Shown: piece after piece, positions 27,222-36,500 of the stretch
How the letters are laid out: each line of letters starts with the position of its first letter
Numbering within the stretch: position 1 is the stretch's first letter
Assembly: GCF_027484705.1 (NCBI RefSeq)
Contig: NZ_JAIXSL010000011.1
Coordinates: forward strand, 1-64,000
Direction of reading: 5' to 3'
Length of the DNA: 64,000 bases
Origin: Flavobacterium sp.
GTDB taxonomy: Bacteria > Bacteroidota > Bacteroidia > Flavobacteriales > Flavobacteriaceae
Made by a program: the position numbers and the translations under genes
Notes under the pieces: model-generated
Seen by the model: only the letters and a program-made list of their open reading frames with translations
What the model was told of the DNA's origin: nothing
Databases searched by the model: none

Positions 27222-27746
27222 TTATAAATTAATCGTTGTTCTTCCGAAGAATCGGTCGTCTTTGTCGGTTCTTCCGCTGTCTTCCATCGGGAATTCCTTG
27301 CGCATTGGGTGTGAAATCATCTCATCCATATTCAAAATGCGTTTGAGTTGTGGATGGCCTTTGAAATCGATGCCGTAAAAATCGTAAGATTCGCGTTCCA
27401 TCCAGTTGGCGCAAAGGAAAATGTTCGAAACGGTTTTGATTTCAGGTTTTTCACCATTGATGAAGGCTTTGATTCTGATGCGTTTGTTTTCGTACCAGTT
27501 GTGCATTAAATATACGATGGCAAATTGTCTGTCGGCATTTGAATCATCTGGATAATGCACCGTGAAAAGCGAAGTCAGAAACTGGAATTTTAAATCTTCG
27601 TTGTTTTTGAGGAATAAAATTACAGCGGTGTTTTTGTCGGCGTCCATTTCAAATGAAAAAAGGTCTTTTTCCTGTTGAAAATTACGCACGCTTTCGCCAA
27701 AAGTTTCGGTCAGTCTGTTTTGAATGTCTGTATTTTCTAAAGCCAT
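27222..27746 (-). CDS. nuoC: NADH:quinone oxidoreductase subunit C
   Basis: The 30-kDa-type subunit of complex I, 174 residues. The signature near the C terminus is WMERESYDFYGIDFKGHPQLKRILN followed by HPMRKEFPM. There are no cofactor ligands, as expected; it packs against NuoD. It lies 4 bp after nuoB. Confidence 0.94.
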   Translation of the reverse strand: MALENTDIQNRLTETFGESVRNFQQEKDLFSFEMDADKNTAVILFLKNNEDLKFQFLTSLFTVHYPDDSNADRQFAIVYLMHNWYENKRIRIKAFINGEKPEIKTVSNIFLCANWMERESYDFYGIDFKGHPQLKRILNMDEMISHPMRKEFPMEDSGRTDKDDRFFGRTTINL

Positions 27747-27750
27747 CGTG

Positions 27751-28299
27751 CTATTTGATATTATATGAGGCCAATAATTCCTGATATTCCGGGGAACTTC
27801 TTCTGCGAACAGATTCCGATTTTACCAATTCCTGCAGTTTCATCACACCATCGACGATTTGTTCCGGTCTTGGCGGGCAACCCGGAACGTAAACATCCAC
27901 CGGAATGACTTTGTCGATGCCTTGAAGTACGGAGTAAGTATCGAAAATACCTCCTGAACAAGCGCAAGCTCCAACGGAAATCACCCATCTTGGTTCTGAC
28001 ATTTGCTCGTAAACCTGACGCAGGATTGGAGCCATTTTTTTGGAAATTGTTCCCATCACCATCAGCATGTCGGCCTGACGCGGAGAGAAACTCACACGTT
28101 CTGAACCGAATCGCGCTAAGTCGTAATGCGAGGCCATCGTCGCCATGAATTCAATACCGCAGCAAGAAGTGGCAAACGGTAAAGGCCATAACGAATTGGC
28201 GCGGGCCAAACCTACAACATCATTGAGTTTGGTAGCGAAGAAACCTTCACCAACCACACCTTCTGGTGGTTCAACCATATTTATTTTTGAATCGCTCAT
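27751..28299 (-). CDS. nuoB: NADH:quinone oxidoreductase subunit B (cluster N2)
   Basis: Carries the terminal [4Fe-4S] cluster N2 that reduces quinone. Ligands are the tandem cysteines in FATSCCGIEFMA, GACACSGGIFDTY, and VPGCPPRPEQIVDG. RQADMLMVMGTISKKMAPIL is also typical. The 182-residue length is normal. It is preceded by an 88-bp gap with an AT-rich inverted repeat. Confidence 0.96.
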   Translation of the reverse strand: MSDSKINMVEPPEGVVGEGFFATKLNDVVGLARANSLWPLPFATSCCGIEFMATMASHYDLARFGSERVSFSPRQADMLMVMGTISKKMAPILRQVYEQMSEPRWVISVGACACSGGIFDTYSVLQGIDKVIPVDVYVPGCPPRPEQIVDGVMKLQELVKSESVRRRSSPEYQELLASYNIK

Positions 28300-28310
28300 T
28301 TTTTGTTATT

Positions 28311-28381
28311 TTGAATGATGAATTTTGAATTTTGAATTAAAAATGGATGTCATTTAAAATTTATGATTCAAAATTCAAAAT
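28311..28381. repeat. AT-rich inverted repeat between nuoA and nuoB
   Basis: GAATGATGAATTTTGAAT leads into a spacer that includes AAAAATGGATGTCATTTAAA, and ends GATTCAAAATTCAAAAT, so the arms can pair. It shares about 23 bases, in the opposite orientation, with the element between nuoD and nuoE. Confidence 0.6.
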
Positions 28382-28387
28382 AGTTTT

Positions 28388-28753
28388 TTATTCCCACTCG
28401 AGGGCTTTCTTTTTGATAATGTAGAAAAATCCGACCAAAAGCAGCATCATAAAAATGACCATTTTGACCATGCCTTCAATGCCTAAACCTTTGAAATTGA
28501 TGGCCCAAGGATAAAGGAAAATCACTTCAACATCAAAAAGGACGAATAAAATGGCTACGAGGAAATATTTTACGGAAAACGGAATACGGGCATTTCCTAC
28601 AGATTCAATCCCGCACTCGAAATTTTCATCTTTTACCTGTGACGATCGTTTAGGGCCCAATTTGCCGGAAATGATGATGGTTCCTACCACAAATCCAACG
28701 GCTAAAAGCATTTGCATCAGTATCGGGAAGTAGTCTAATTGATTGGATTGCAT
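28388..28753 (-). CDS. nuoA: NADH:quinone oxidoreductase subunit A
   Basis: Three-helix membrane subunit of complex I, 121 residues. The conserved loop FECGIESVGNARIPFSVKYFLVAILFVLFDVEVIFLYPWA contains the cysteine near the quinone chamber and the acidic helix residues. It is the first gene of the operon; a well-formed promoter lies upstream. Confidence 0.95.
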   Translation of the reverse strand: MQSNQLDYFPILMQMLLAVGFVVGTIIISGKLGPKRSSQVKDENFECGIESVGNARIPFSVKYFLVAILFVLFDVEVIFLYPWAINFKGLGIEGMVKMVIFMMLLLVGFFYIIKKKALEWE

Positions 28754-28784
28754 GTCGTTTGAATTACTTTAAAATTTTCAACCA

Positions 28785-28815
28785 CAAAGATAACTTTCAA
28801 TAATTAAATAGCAAC
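28785..28815 (-). promoter_or_regulatory. Promoter of the nuo operon
   Basis: On the minus strand GTTG (28812-28815), a 19-base spacer, then TATCTTTG (28785-28792). This matches the Bacteroidetes consensus TTTG-N19-TAnnTTTG with one change, and lies 32 bp before the nuoA start. Confidence 0.75.
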
Positions 28816-28934
28816 CAAAAAATAAAAAATCGTCCTAAAATCATTCGGACAAATTCCTAATTTTTATTGATTATAAATAAGGATTTGAAAATTGGAATTT
28901 ACAACTGTGAAAAGGGCATCCCTGTTGAGATTGT

Positions 28935-28967
28935 ATAAAAAAACGCCCCAAAATTAATTGGAGCGTT
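28935..28967 (-). terminator. Terminator of the cold-shock gene
   Basis: On the minus strand AACGCTCCAA pairs with TTGGGGCGTT (one G-U pair) and is followed by a run of seven T. It lies about 34 bp after the csp stop. Confidence 0.85.
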
Positions 28968-29001
28968 AAACCATTCAGGCAACAAAAATAATCTATATAT
29001 T

Positions 29002-29202
29002 TTAGTCTTCAAGAGTTACCACCTGAGCAGCAACTTTACCTTTTCTTCCTTCTTCTTCTTCGTAGCTTACTCTGTCACCTTCGCGAAGTTCTTCCGCTTT
29101 GATTCCTGAAGCATGTACGAAGATGTCTTTTCCTGTTTCTTCGTCTGTAATGAATCCATAACCTTTAGATTCATTGAAAAATTTTACTGTACCTGTACGC
29201 AT
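29002..29202 (-). CDS. Cold-shock domain protein
   Basis: A 66-residue CspA-type protein that binds single-stranded nucleic acid, probably as an RNA chaperone. Both RNA-binding motifs are intact: KGYGFIT (RNP1) and DIFVHAS (RNP2). The acidic loop EEEEGRKG is typical of Bacteroidetes members. It is a single-gene unit with a -7 element at 29232 and its own terminator. Confidence 0.95.
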   Translation of the reverse strand: MRTGTVKFFNESKGYGFITDEETGKDIFVHASGIKAEELREGDRVSYEEEEGRKGKVAAQVVTLED

Positions 29203-29231
29203 TGTAATTGTAATAATAATTTATAATGTTG

Positions 29232-29239
29232 CAAATGTA
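29232..29239 (-). promoter_or_regulatory. -7 element of the cold-shock gene
   Basis: TACATTTG on the minus strand matches TAnnTTTG; no clear -33 TTTG is seen at the right distance. It lies 30 bp from the start codon. Confidence 0.5.
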
Positions 29240-29360
29240 TGCTTAAATATAATACGAAAGTTAGGCAAGTGTTAAATTTTTAGAAAAATTATTGATTTAC
29301 AGTATTTTGTGTCTTTGGAAAGCAGATTTTAAGATTTAAGATTTCAAAAATGGAAATATT

Positions 29361-31055
29361 TTAAAATTTAATCACTTTCCTGATGGCTTTGAAACGGTCG
29401 GTTTTAATTTCTATAAAATAAAGACCAGCATCGCCAGTTAAATCGATAGTATCTGCCTTGATATTGGTAAATTTTTTATTACCAATTTGTTGCCCCAAGC
29501 TATTGTAGGTATTGACTTCAACATCGGAATAATCATTTCCTAAATCGATGTTGAGCATTCCGGTCGTGGGATTCGGAACGATACTAATGCGATCGGCTGC
29601 ATTGTCAAAACCGGTATTGGCAAGAACATAAGGCAGTGTCAGTTTTGCGGTAAATATGTTGGCACCGCTTTGCAAGGAATGACTCACATCATCAAACAAA
29701 GTATTGGCACTAGTAAAATACAAACCGGTTTCATCAACAGCAATATTATTGGCCCTATCTGGCCAGATTCCATATTGAGAATTATCGGCAAAAGTTTCAA
29801 ATTGATCGACCCATAAATTATCGCCATTGCCATTGAAACTTGCCAGTAATTGTGTTTTATATCGATTAGGATTGGTACCCACCAACGAATTGAAGGTTTG
29901 GTTTTCGAAAGCAACAGTGCTATTGAATCCCAATTGGCATTTAAAGAAAAGGTTCGAGAACTTATCGATGGCCAATTGAGGGATTGCCTCATGATGTAAT
30001 GTAGTGTTGATGTCATAATGCTTAAACCAAATGAGGTTTCCTTCTGAATCGTGTTTTTCCAAATAAATAGCATATTTATCTGTTGGGGCATTATAGGTAG
30101 TATTGTTTATACTAACTTGTCCGAAATAATTCCCTGCGGTATAGATGTTATTGAACTGATCTAAAACGATGCTCGTACCTTCGGTTTTTCCGGTTGAAAA
30201 CTTGGTCCATAGAATCGTTCCTGTTGGGCTCATTTTCATGAGGTAGGCGTTGGTGTCGGAACCCGAGTTGGAAGAAATTATATTTTGGCTTCCAAAGCGT
30301 CCGTGGCCGATGAAACATCCGGTGAGAAAGATATTGCCAAGGGTATCCACTATAAAATTTGAAGTGGTGATGTTGTTGGATACTGGAGTTCCGTTGAAAC
30401 TTGAGCCTGCCCCAAATTGTGTTACCCAAATCACATTGCCGCTGGCGGTGTTCAGCTTGCAAACAAACCCGTAACCATTGTCTGAATCTATAGTAAAGGC
30501 TCCAAAGTTTCTAGTGCCACCAGAAACACCGGTTAGGAAAAGATTGTCATTGTTGTCTACGGTTAGTTTTGGTTTGTGGGCGCTGTAACCAGGAATCGTT
30601 TTTCTCCATAAAATATCTCCGTTCGGGGCTATTTTGATTACAAAAAAATTACTATTGGAAATCGGAGAGTTTAAGGAATTTGTACCGAAATAAACAGTGC
30701 CAAGAAAAGTACCCGACACATAAATATTTCCCAAGCTATCACAAGCCAAACCAAATGCATTATCAGAATTTCCATTTCCGAATTGCTGGGTCCAGAGAAC
30801 CGTTCCGGTAGGCGATGTTTTTTGTACAAAAATGTCATTTAGTCCTGAACTGAACAGTCCAAAACTGCCTCCGTAACAAATGTCCTGGAAACTGCCTGTG
30901 GTAATTACGTTGTGGTTGGCATCCAAACAGATGGCATTGCCATATTCTTCTTGTTGTCCTGCAAGCACATTATACCATACAATGCTTTGTGATTCAACTT
31001 TCAGCGAAAATAGCATCACGACCAAAATTACCAAAAGATTCAAACCTTTTTTCAT
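29361..31055 (-). CDS. T9SS-exported protein with SBBP-type repeats
   Basis: A 564-residue secreted protein. After a signal peptide (ends near KVESQ) comes a series of about seven beta-propeller-like repeats of SBBP type, recognisable by phrases such as LGNIYVSGTF, NDNLFLTGVSGG, LGNIFLTGCF and FNNIYTAGNYFG, each followed by a line like VIKIAPNGDILWRK. The C-terminal 75 residues are a type A sorting domain (VPNPTTGMLNIDL ... GLYFIEIKTDRFKAIRKVIKF). It should be displayed or released at the cell surface; the ligand is unknown. It starts 1 bp after aspS ends, so the two are probably co-transcribed. Confidence 0.85.
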   Translation of the reverse strand: MKKGLNLLVILVVMLFSLKVESQSIVWYNVLAGQQEEYGNAICLDANHNVITTGSFQDICYGGSFGLFSSGLNDIFVQKTSPTGTVLWTQQFGNGNSDNAFGLACDSLGNIYVSGTFLGTVYFGTNSLNSPISNSNFFVIKIAPNGDILWRKTIPGYSAHKPKLTVDNNDNLFLTGVSGGTRNFGAFTIDSDNGYGFVCKLNTASGNVIWVTQFGAGSSFNGTPVSNNITTSNFIVDTLGNIFLTGCFIGHGRFGSQNIISSNSGSDTNAYLMKMSPTGTILWTKFSTGKTEGTSIVLDQFNNIYTAGNYFGQVSINNTTYNAPTDKYAIYLEKHDSEGNLIWFKHYDINTTLHHEAIPQLAIDKFSNLFFKCQLGFNSTVAFENQTFNSLVGTNPNRYKTQLLASFNGNGDNLWVDQFETFADNSQYGIWPDRANNIAVDETGLYFTSANTLFDDVSHSLQSGANIFTAKLTLPYVLANTGFDNAADRISIVPNPTTGMLNIDLGNDYSDVEVNTYNSLGQQIGNKKFTNIKADTIDLTGDAGLYFIEIKTDRFKAIRKVIKF

Positions 31056-31056
31056 T

Positions 31057-32808
31057 TTAGAGACTGTTTAATCTTATGTGTAATTCTTCCAATTGTTTTT
31101 CATCAATCACTGACGGTGCGTCGATCATCACATCACGCCCTGAATTGTTTTTAGGGAATGCAATAAAATCACGGATGGTTTCCTGTCCGCCCAAAATCGC
31201 AACCAATCTGTCCAATCCGAACGCTAATCCGCCGTGTGGTGGTGCTCCGAACTGAAACGCGTCCATCAAAAATCCGAACTGGTTTCTGGCTTCTTCTTCA
31301 GTAAATCCTAAATATTTGAACATCAATTCTTGCGTGGCTTTGTCGTGAATACGAATTGAACCGCCGCCAATTTCGTTGCCATTGAGCACCATATCATAAG
31401 CGTTCGCGCGTACTTTTCCGGGATCAGTCGCAAGCAAATGCATGTCTTCAGGTTTTGGTGAAGTAAACGGATGGTGCATCGCGTGCCATCTGTTACTTTC
31501 TTCATCTTTTTCAAGCAATGGAAAATCAACGACCCAAAGTGGTGCGAATTCAGCTGGATTTCTCAAACCTAATCTTGTCGCCAATTCCATACGAAGCGCG
31601 GAAAGTTGTGTTCTGGTTTTATCGGCCGGGCCTGAAAGCACGAAAATCATATCGCCTGCTTTGGCTCCGGTAACTTTGGCCCATTGCGCCAAATCGTCCT
31701 GATCGTAAAATTTATCAACGGATGATTTGTAGGTTCCGTCTTCGTTACATTTCGCATAAACCATTCCTGAAGCGCCAATTTGCGGGCGTTTCACCCAATC
31801 AATCAAGGCGTCGATTTCTTTTCGGGTCATCTCGCCAGAATTCGGAGCGGCAATACCTACAACAAGTTCAGCAGCATTGAAAACGCCGAAATCTTTGTGT
31901 TGTGCCACAGCGTTGAGTTCGCCGAATTCCATTCCGAATCGGATGTCCGGTTTGTCGTTTCCGTAGGTTTTCATCGCGTGGTCGTAGGTCATTCTTGGGA
32001 ATTTCTCGACTTCGATGCCTTTAAGTTCTTTGAGCAAATGACGCGTCAATCCTTCGAAAACGTTCAATATATCTTCCTGCTCGACAAACGCCATTTCACA
32101 ATCAATTTGCGTAAATTCAGGTTGTCTGTCGGCACGTAAATCTTCATCTCGGAAGCATTTCACGATCTGGAAATATTTGTCCATGCCGCCAACCATCAGC
32201 AATTGTTTAAACGTTTGAGGCGATTGTGGTAACGCGTAAAATTGCCCTTCATTCATTCTACTAGGCACGACGAAATCACGTGCGCCTTCAGGAGTAGACT
32301 TAATTAAATAAGGTGTTTCGACTTCACAAAAATCCTGATCTGAAAGGTATTTACGCACTTCCATTGCGACTTTGTGACGGAACAACAAACTGTTTTTTAC
32401 CGGATTTCTACGGATATCGAGGTAGCGGTATTTCATGCGGATGTCTTCACCGCCGTCGGTTTCGTCTTCAATCGTGAACGGTGGCGTCAATGCTGCGTTC
32501 AAAATATTAAGTTCAGTAACCAAAATCTCGATGTCACCCGTCGCCATGTTTTTGTTTTTGGCTTCGCGCTCGATGACTTTGCCTTTCACCTGAATGACAA
32601 ACTCACGACCCAAAGTTTTCGCCAATTCAAAAACCGATTTCTCAGTACGGCTTTCGTCAAAAACCAATTGCGTGATGCCATAACGGTCGCGCAAATCGAC
32701 CCAATTCATAAATCCTTTATCCCTTGATTTTTGTACCCAACCCGCAAGCGTTACTTCGGTATTGATATGTGTCGCGTTGAGTTCTCCGCAATGATGACTT
32801 CTATACAT
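31057..32808 (-). CDS. aspS: Aspartate-tRNA ligase
   Basis: Charges tRNA-Asp with aspartate. The 583-residue protein has an N-terminal OB-fold anticodon-binding domain ([26 protein letters not shown]), class II motif 2 ([18 protein letters not shown]), the bacterial-type GAD insertion domain, and motif 3 ([15 protein letters not shown]). The start was set at ATG 32808 ([10 protein letters not shown]); the upstream TTG at 32829 would add seven unusual residues. A T9SS cargo gene follows directly. Confidence 0.96.
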   Translation of the reverse strand: MYRSHHCGELNATHINTEVTLAGWVQKSRDKGFMNWVDLRDRYGITQLVFDESRTEKSVFELAKTLGREFVIQVKGKVIEREAKNKNMATGDIEILVTELNILNAALTPPFTIEDETDGGEDIRMKYRYLDIRRNPVKNSLLFRHKVAMEVRKYLSDQDFCEVETPYLIKSTPEGARDFVVPSRMNEGQFYALPQSPQTFKQLLMVGGMDKYFQIVKCFRDEDLRADRQPEFTQIDCEMAFVEQEDILNVFEGLTRHLLKELKGIEVEKFPRMTYDHAMKTYGNDKPDIRFGMEFGELNAVAQHKDFGVFNAAELVVGIAAPNSGEMTRKEIDALIDWVKRPQIGASGMVYAKCNEDGTYKSSVDKFYDQDDLAQWAKVTGAKAGDMIFVLSGPADKTRTQLSALRMELATRLGLRNPAEFAPLWVVDFPLLEKDEESNRWHAMHHPFTSPKPEDMHLLATDPGKVRANAYDMVLNGNEIGGGSIRIHDKATQELMFKYLGFTEEEARNQFGFLMDAFQFGAPPHGGLAFGLDRLVAILGGQETIRDFIAFPKNNSGRDVMIDAPSVIDEKQLEELHIRLNSL

Positions 32809-32826
32809 GTTCGAAATTTTAGATGG

Positions 32827-32834
32827 CAAATTTA
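32827..32834 (-). promoter_or_regulatory. Possible -7 element of aspS
   Basis: TAAATTTG on the minus strand fits TAnnTTTG, 18 bp before the start codon. No convincing -33 element is visible. Confidence 0.35.
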
Positions 32835-32910
32835 AGCATAATTGTGAATTAACATCATGAAATCTGAATTATAAGATGGTTTTGAATTTCATGCCATTTT
32901 CTTGGTTGGT

Positions 32911-32996
32911 AACGGCTGCGTTAGCGATGGAAACGGCATCCTGTGCGGATTTCCGCGCAGATATAGCGGACAGCGCGACCCGTAGGGAAACGCCCT
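32911..32996 (+). repeat. Dispersed GC-rich intergenic repeat, family 2, copy D
   Basis: Begins GGCTGCGTTAGCGATGG, contains a hairpin GCGGA-TT-TCCGC, and ends GCGGACAGCGCGACCC with ACGCCC soon after. Copy E at 47449-47520 shares both ends. It fills the middle of the divergent gap of about 310 bp between aspS and the MORN-type gene and is far more GC-rich than its flanks. Confidence 0.7.
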
Positions 32997-33052
32997 GAAT
33001 CATATTCCAATGTTAAGTTTTTATTCAATGTTATCAAATTGTTAAGCGAAAG

Positions 33053-33083
33053 TTTGTTTAGTGTAAATAAATTTATACATTTG
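33053..33083 (+). promoter_or_regulatory. Promoter of the MORN/YwqK-like gene
   Basis: TTTG (33053-33056), 19 bases, TACATTTG (33076-33083): a perfect match to the Bacteroidetes consensus, 35 bp before the start codon. Confidence 0.8.
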
Positions 33084-33118
33084 TTTTGTAATTGTTAAAC
33101 AATCAAAAACCTACATCT

Positions 33119-33436
33119 ATGAAAAAGTATATGATTCTCGGAGCCGTGTTGATTTCAGGAATGATGTTCGCACAAAAAGAACCCAAATTGGAAGTGGTTG
33201 GAAACTTAGTAAAAGCAACTTATTATTACGATAACGGACAAATCCAGCAAGAAGGTTTTTTCAAAGACGGAAAACTTGAAGGGAAATGGGTCGCTTACGA
33301 TACCAACGGAAATAAAAAATCAGCCGGAGAATACACCAACGGTCAAAAAACCGGAAAATGGTTTTTCTGGAACGAAGCTAAAACAAGTCAAGTAGATTAC
33401 TCAAACAATCAGATTGCATTGGTTAGTAATAATTAA
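33119..33436 (+). CDS. Secreted MORN/YwqK-like repeat protein
   Basis: A 105-residue protein with a signal peptide ending at MMFAQ and two to three MORN-like repeats: YYDNGQIQQEGFFKDGKLEGKW, YDTNGNKKSAGEYTNGQKTGKW. Related proteins are often annotated as YwqK-family antitoxins, but a signal peptide and the absence of a toxin partner argue against an antitoxin role here. The ATG at 33119 was chosen; the longer form from TTG at 33092 would precede the signal peptide. Strong promoter and terminator show that it is a single-gene unit. Confidence 0.8.
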   Translation: MKKYMILGAVLISGMMFAQKEPKLEVVGNLVKATYYYDNGQIQQEGFFKDGKLEGKWVAYDTNGNKKSAGEYTNGQKTGKWFFWNEAKTSQVDYSNNQIALVSNN

Positions 33437-33456
33437 GATTTATAAAGTAAATAAAA

Positions 33457-33487
33457 AACCCGTCTTGAGAAAGACGGGTTTTTTTAT
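33457..33487. terminator. Bidirectional terminator
   Basis: AACCCGTCTT (33457-33466) pairs with AAGACGGGTT (33471-33480); T-runs on both strands. It serves the MORN-type gene and, as a back-up, the convergent RND operon. Confidence 0.88.
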
Positions 33488-33499
33488 GGATGAAAGTGA

Positions 33500-33538
33500 A
33501 ACACGAATGACACTATTAAAGTATCATTCGTGTTTTTT
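33500..33538. terminator. Second terminator between convergent genes
   Basis: AACACGAATG (33500-33509) pairs with CATTCGTGTT (33525-33534), followed by T on the plus strand. On the minus strand, directly after the RND gene, the tract is weaker (TTTCACTTT). Confidence 0.75.
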
Positions 33539-33540
33539 AT

Positions 33541-36500
33541 TTATTCATTATTCAAGGCGGCTCTTCTTAATTTTCTGTCGCGCAACGCATATTTAGTGCG
33601 TTTTACCAAGTAGAACATTACCGGAACCATTACCAAAGTCAATACTGTGGCGTAAGTCAATCCGAAGATGATCGTCCAGGCCAATGGTCCCCAGAAAATT
33701 ACGTTGTCGCCACCCATAAAAATATGCGGGTTCAAATCGGTAACCAAAGAGAAGAAGTCGAAGTTCAAACCAATCGCAAGTGGAATCAAACCTAAGACCG
33801 CCGTCAAAGCCGTCAACAATACCGGACGCAAACGCGATTTTCCGGATTCGATGATGACTTCTTTAATCTCTTCGAGTGATAAATCGTCGTGGCTTTCGAG
33901 TTGTTTCACCGCTACTTTATGGTCGAGCAATAAAACGAAGAAGTCCATTAATACGATTCCGTTCTTCACTACGATTCCCGCGAGCGAGATGATTCCCATC
34001 ATCGTCATCAGGATTACGAAATCCATGTTCGCGATGACATAACCGTAGAATACACCGGAGAAACTCAGGATTACGGTGAACAGAATCACAATCGTTTTCG
34101 AGATCGAGTTAAACTGCAATACGATGATCAAAGTGATTCCCGCCATCGCCAAGAACAAAGCATACATTAAGAAACTTTGGTTTTTGCCTTGCTCTTCCTG
34201 AACGCCGGAAAACGAATAAGTAACGGTTTTCGGCAATTCATACCCTTTTAAATCCGCTGCAATCTGTTTGGTGATCTCATCGCCATTGTAACCGGTCAGC
34301 ACATTCGAATAAATCGTCATGATGCGTTTGTGGTTCTTTCTTTTGATCATGTTGTACGTATTCGCTTTCTCGGTTTGAGAGACGGCTGAAATCGGCACCT
34401 GCATCATCTGTCCGTTGGCTTGGTTGCGGAAAGTCAACGATTGGTTGAACAAAATGTCTTCGTTTTTGCGCTGGTCAGCCTGCATGCGCATTACGATATT
34501 GTAGTCGTCATCACCTTCTTTATAAGTGGAGATTTCCTGACCGTAAACCGAACGGCGCAAGTTGAAACCCAGTTGTCCGGTAGAAACACCGATACTTCCG
34601 GCATTCACGCGATCTACTTTCACTTCAAGTTCTGGACTCTCTTTATTGATGTCGACACTCAAGCGCTCAATTCCGGGAATGTTTTTGGAATCGATGAACG
34701 CAATCATCTTATCGGCCTCTTTGAGCATCTCGTCATAATCGGTTCCCGTAAGCTGAATACTAATCGGATAACCTGCCGGCGGCCCATTGGAGTCTTTTTC
34801 AACAGTCACTACAGCACCCGGAATCGCTTTGACGCGTTTGCGGATTTCCTCCAAAATGTCGGAAGTGTTTATGCCTCTTCTGAATTTGAATTCGGAGAAA
34901 TTGACGGTCACTTTTCCTTTAAACGGTGTTTCCGAGGAATTTCCTGCATCGACATTCGGATTTCCTGCGCCGATACCGACTTGCGAAACGATACTTTCCG
35001 CGAGGTAATTTTCTTTCGTAGCCGGATCAACGTATTTCTTCATGATGTCGATGATCTGTTTCTCTACATACAAAGTCGCTTTGTTGGTTTTTTCAATCGA
35101 GGTTCCCTGTGGATATTCGATGTAAGCAATCGTTTGGTTCGGAATATTGTCCGGGAAGAACAATACTTTTCTTGGGAAAATGCCGAGCAATACAAAGGAG
35201 AAAATCAACATTCCGATAATTCCCGCCAAAGCTAACCAAGCATTTCGTCCAGTTAAGATTTTAGCCAGGAAACGTTTGTATTTGTCTTCCATTTTCGGGA
35301 AGAAACTGTGTTGGAAATCCTGCGTCCATTGGTATAATTTGAAATGGTACAACCAAAGCATTACCAAAGATAAAATAGCCATGTGTCCGACCGCTTTCAA
35401 AAATGTGCTGTTCGTCAGATGTCCTGGAACTGCAAATAACAATGCAATCGCTCCTAATAAAATAGTATAGAATTTCAATGATTTTTTAGTGATGTTTCTA
35501 TCTTCAATATCCATCGAACCACCAGTCATTGCGGCATTCACAACCATCGCCACGAATAGCGAAGCGCCCAGTGTTACCGACAAAGTCATCGGGAAATAGA
35601 TCATAAATTTACCCATTGTTCCCGGCCACAAAGCAAACGGCAAGAATGCCATCAAGGTTGTCGCGGTAGATGAAATTACCGGCCACGCGATTTCCCCGAT
35701 ACCGATTTTGGAAGCCTGGATTCTCGACAGTCCTTTTTTCATATTCGCAAAGACGTTGTCGACGACCACAATTCCGTCATCCACGAGCATTCCGAGTCCC
35801 ATGACCAGACCGAAAAGTACCATCGTGTTGAGGGTCAGACCGAATGCGGAAAGAATCGTAAAGGCCATCAGCATCGATAGCGGAATCGCCGCACCTACGA
35901 ACAAGGAGTTTCGCAATCCCATCGTAAACATCAACACAATCATCACCAGAATGATCCCGAAAATGATGTGGTTCGACAATTCATCAACCTGATGCTCCAC
36001 GCGCGACGATTGGTCGTTGGTCATCTTCAGGTCGAGATTTTTCGGCAGGTAACTTTCCTGAGCGGTTTTGATTTTTTCCTTGACTTGTTCAATCGCCGAA
36101 ATCATGTTTTGTCCCGAACGTTTCTTGACGCTGAGCATCACGACTTCGGTTCCTTTTTCACGCGCGTAAGTCGTTTTTTCTTTTTCCTTGAAAGAAACCG
36201 TAGCGATATCTTTTAAGTAAACTGTTCCGCCGTTGTGCTTGACAATTACGTTTTCGAGTTCCTTCGGATCTTTGATTTCTCCGATGATTCGGATGTTATT
36301 TCTGGAACCTTGTGAAATTAAATTTCCGCCCGACAATGTCATGTTCTCATATTTGACGGCGTTTTGAATGTCATCGAACGAAACCTGCGCACCGGTCATT
36401 TTAAACACATCGACGGCGATTTCTACTTCTTTGTCATCAACACCGAGAATATCGACTTTTTTGACTTCGGGAATTTCCTCAATATCGTCTTGTAATTTTT

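Noticed and set aside
33119..33436. Toxin-antitoxin module suggested by YwqK-like similarity
   Set aside because: The protein has a signal peptide, stands alone between its own promoter and terminator, and has no toxin-like neighbour.
34420..35235. Open frame of 271 codons on the plus strand opposite the RND gene
   Set aside because: It is fully antisense to a well-conserved transporter sequence, has no recognisable domain and no promoter; its length follows from the codon use of the real gene.
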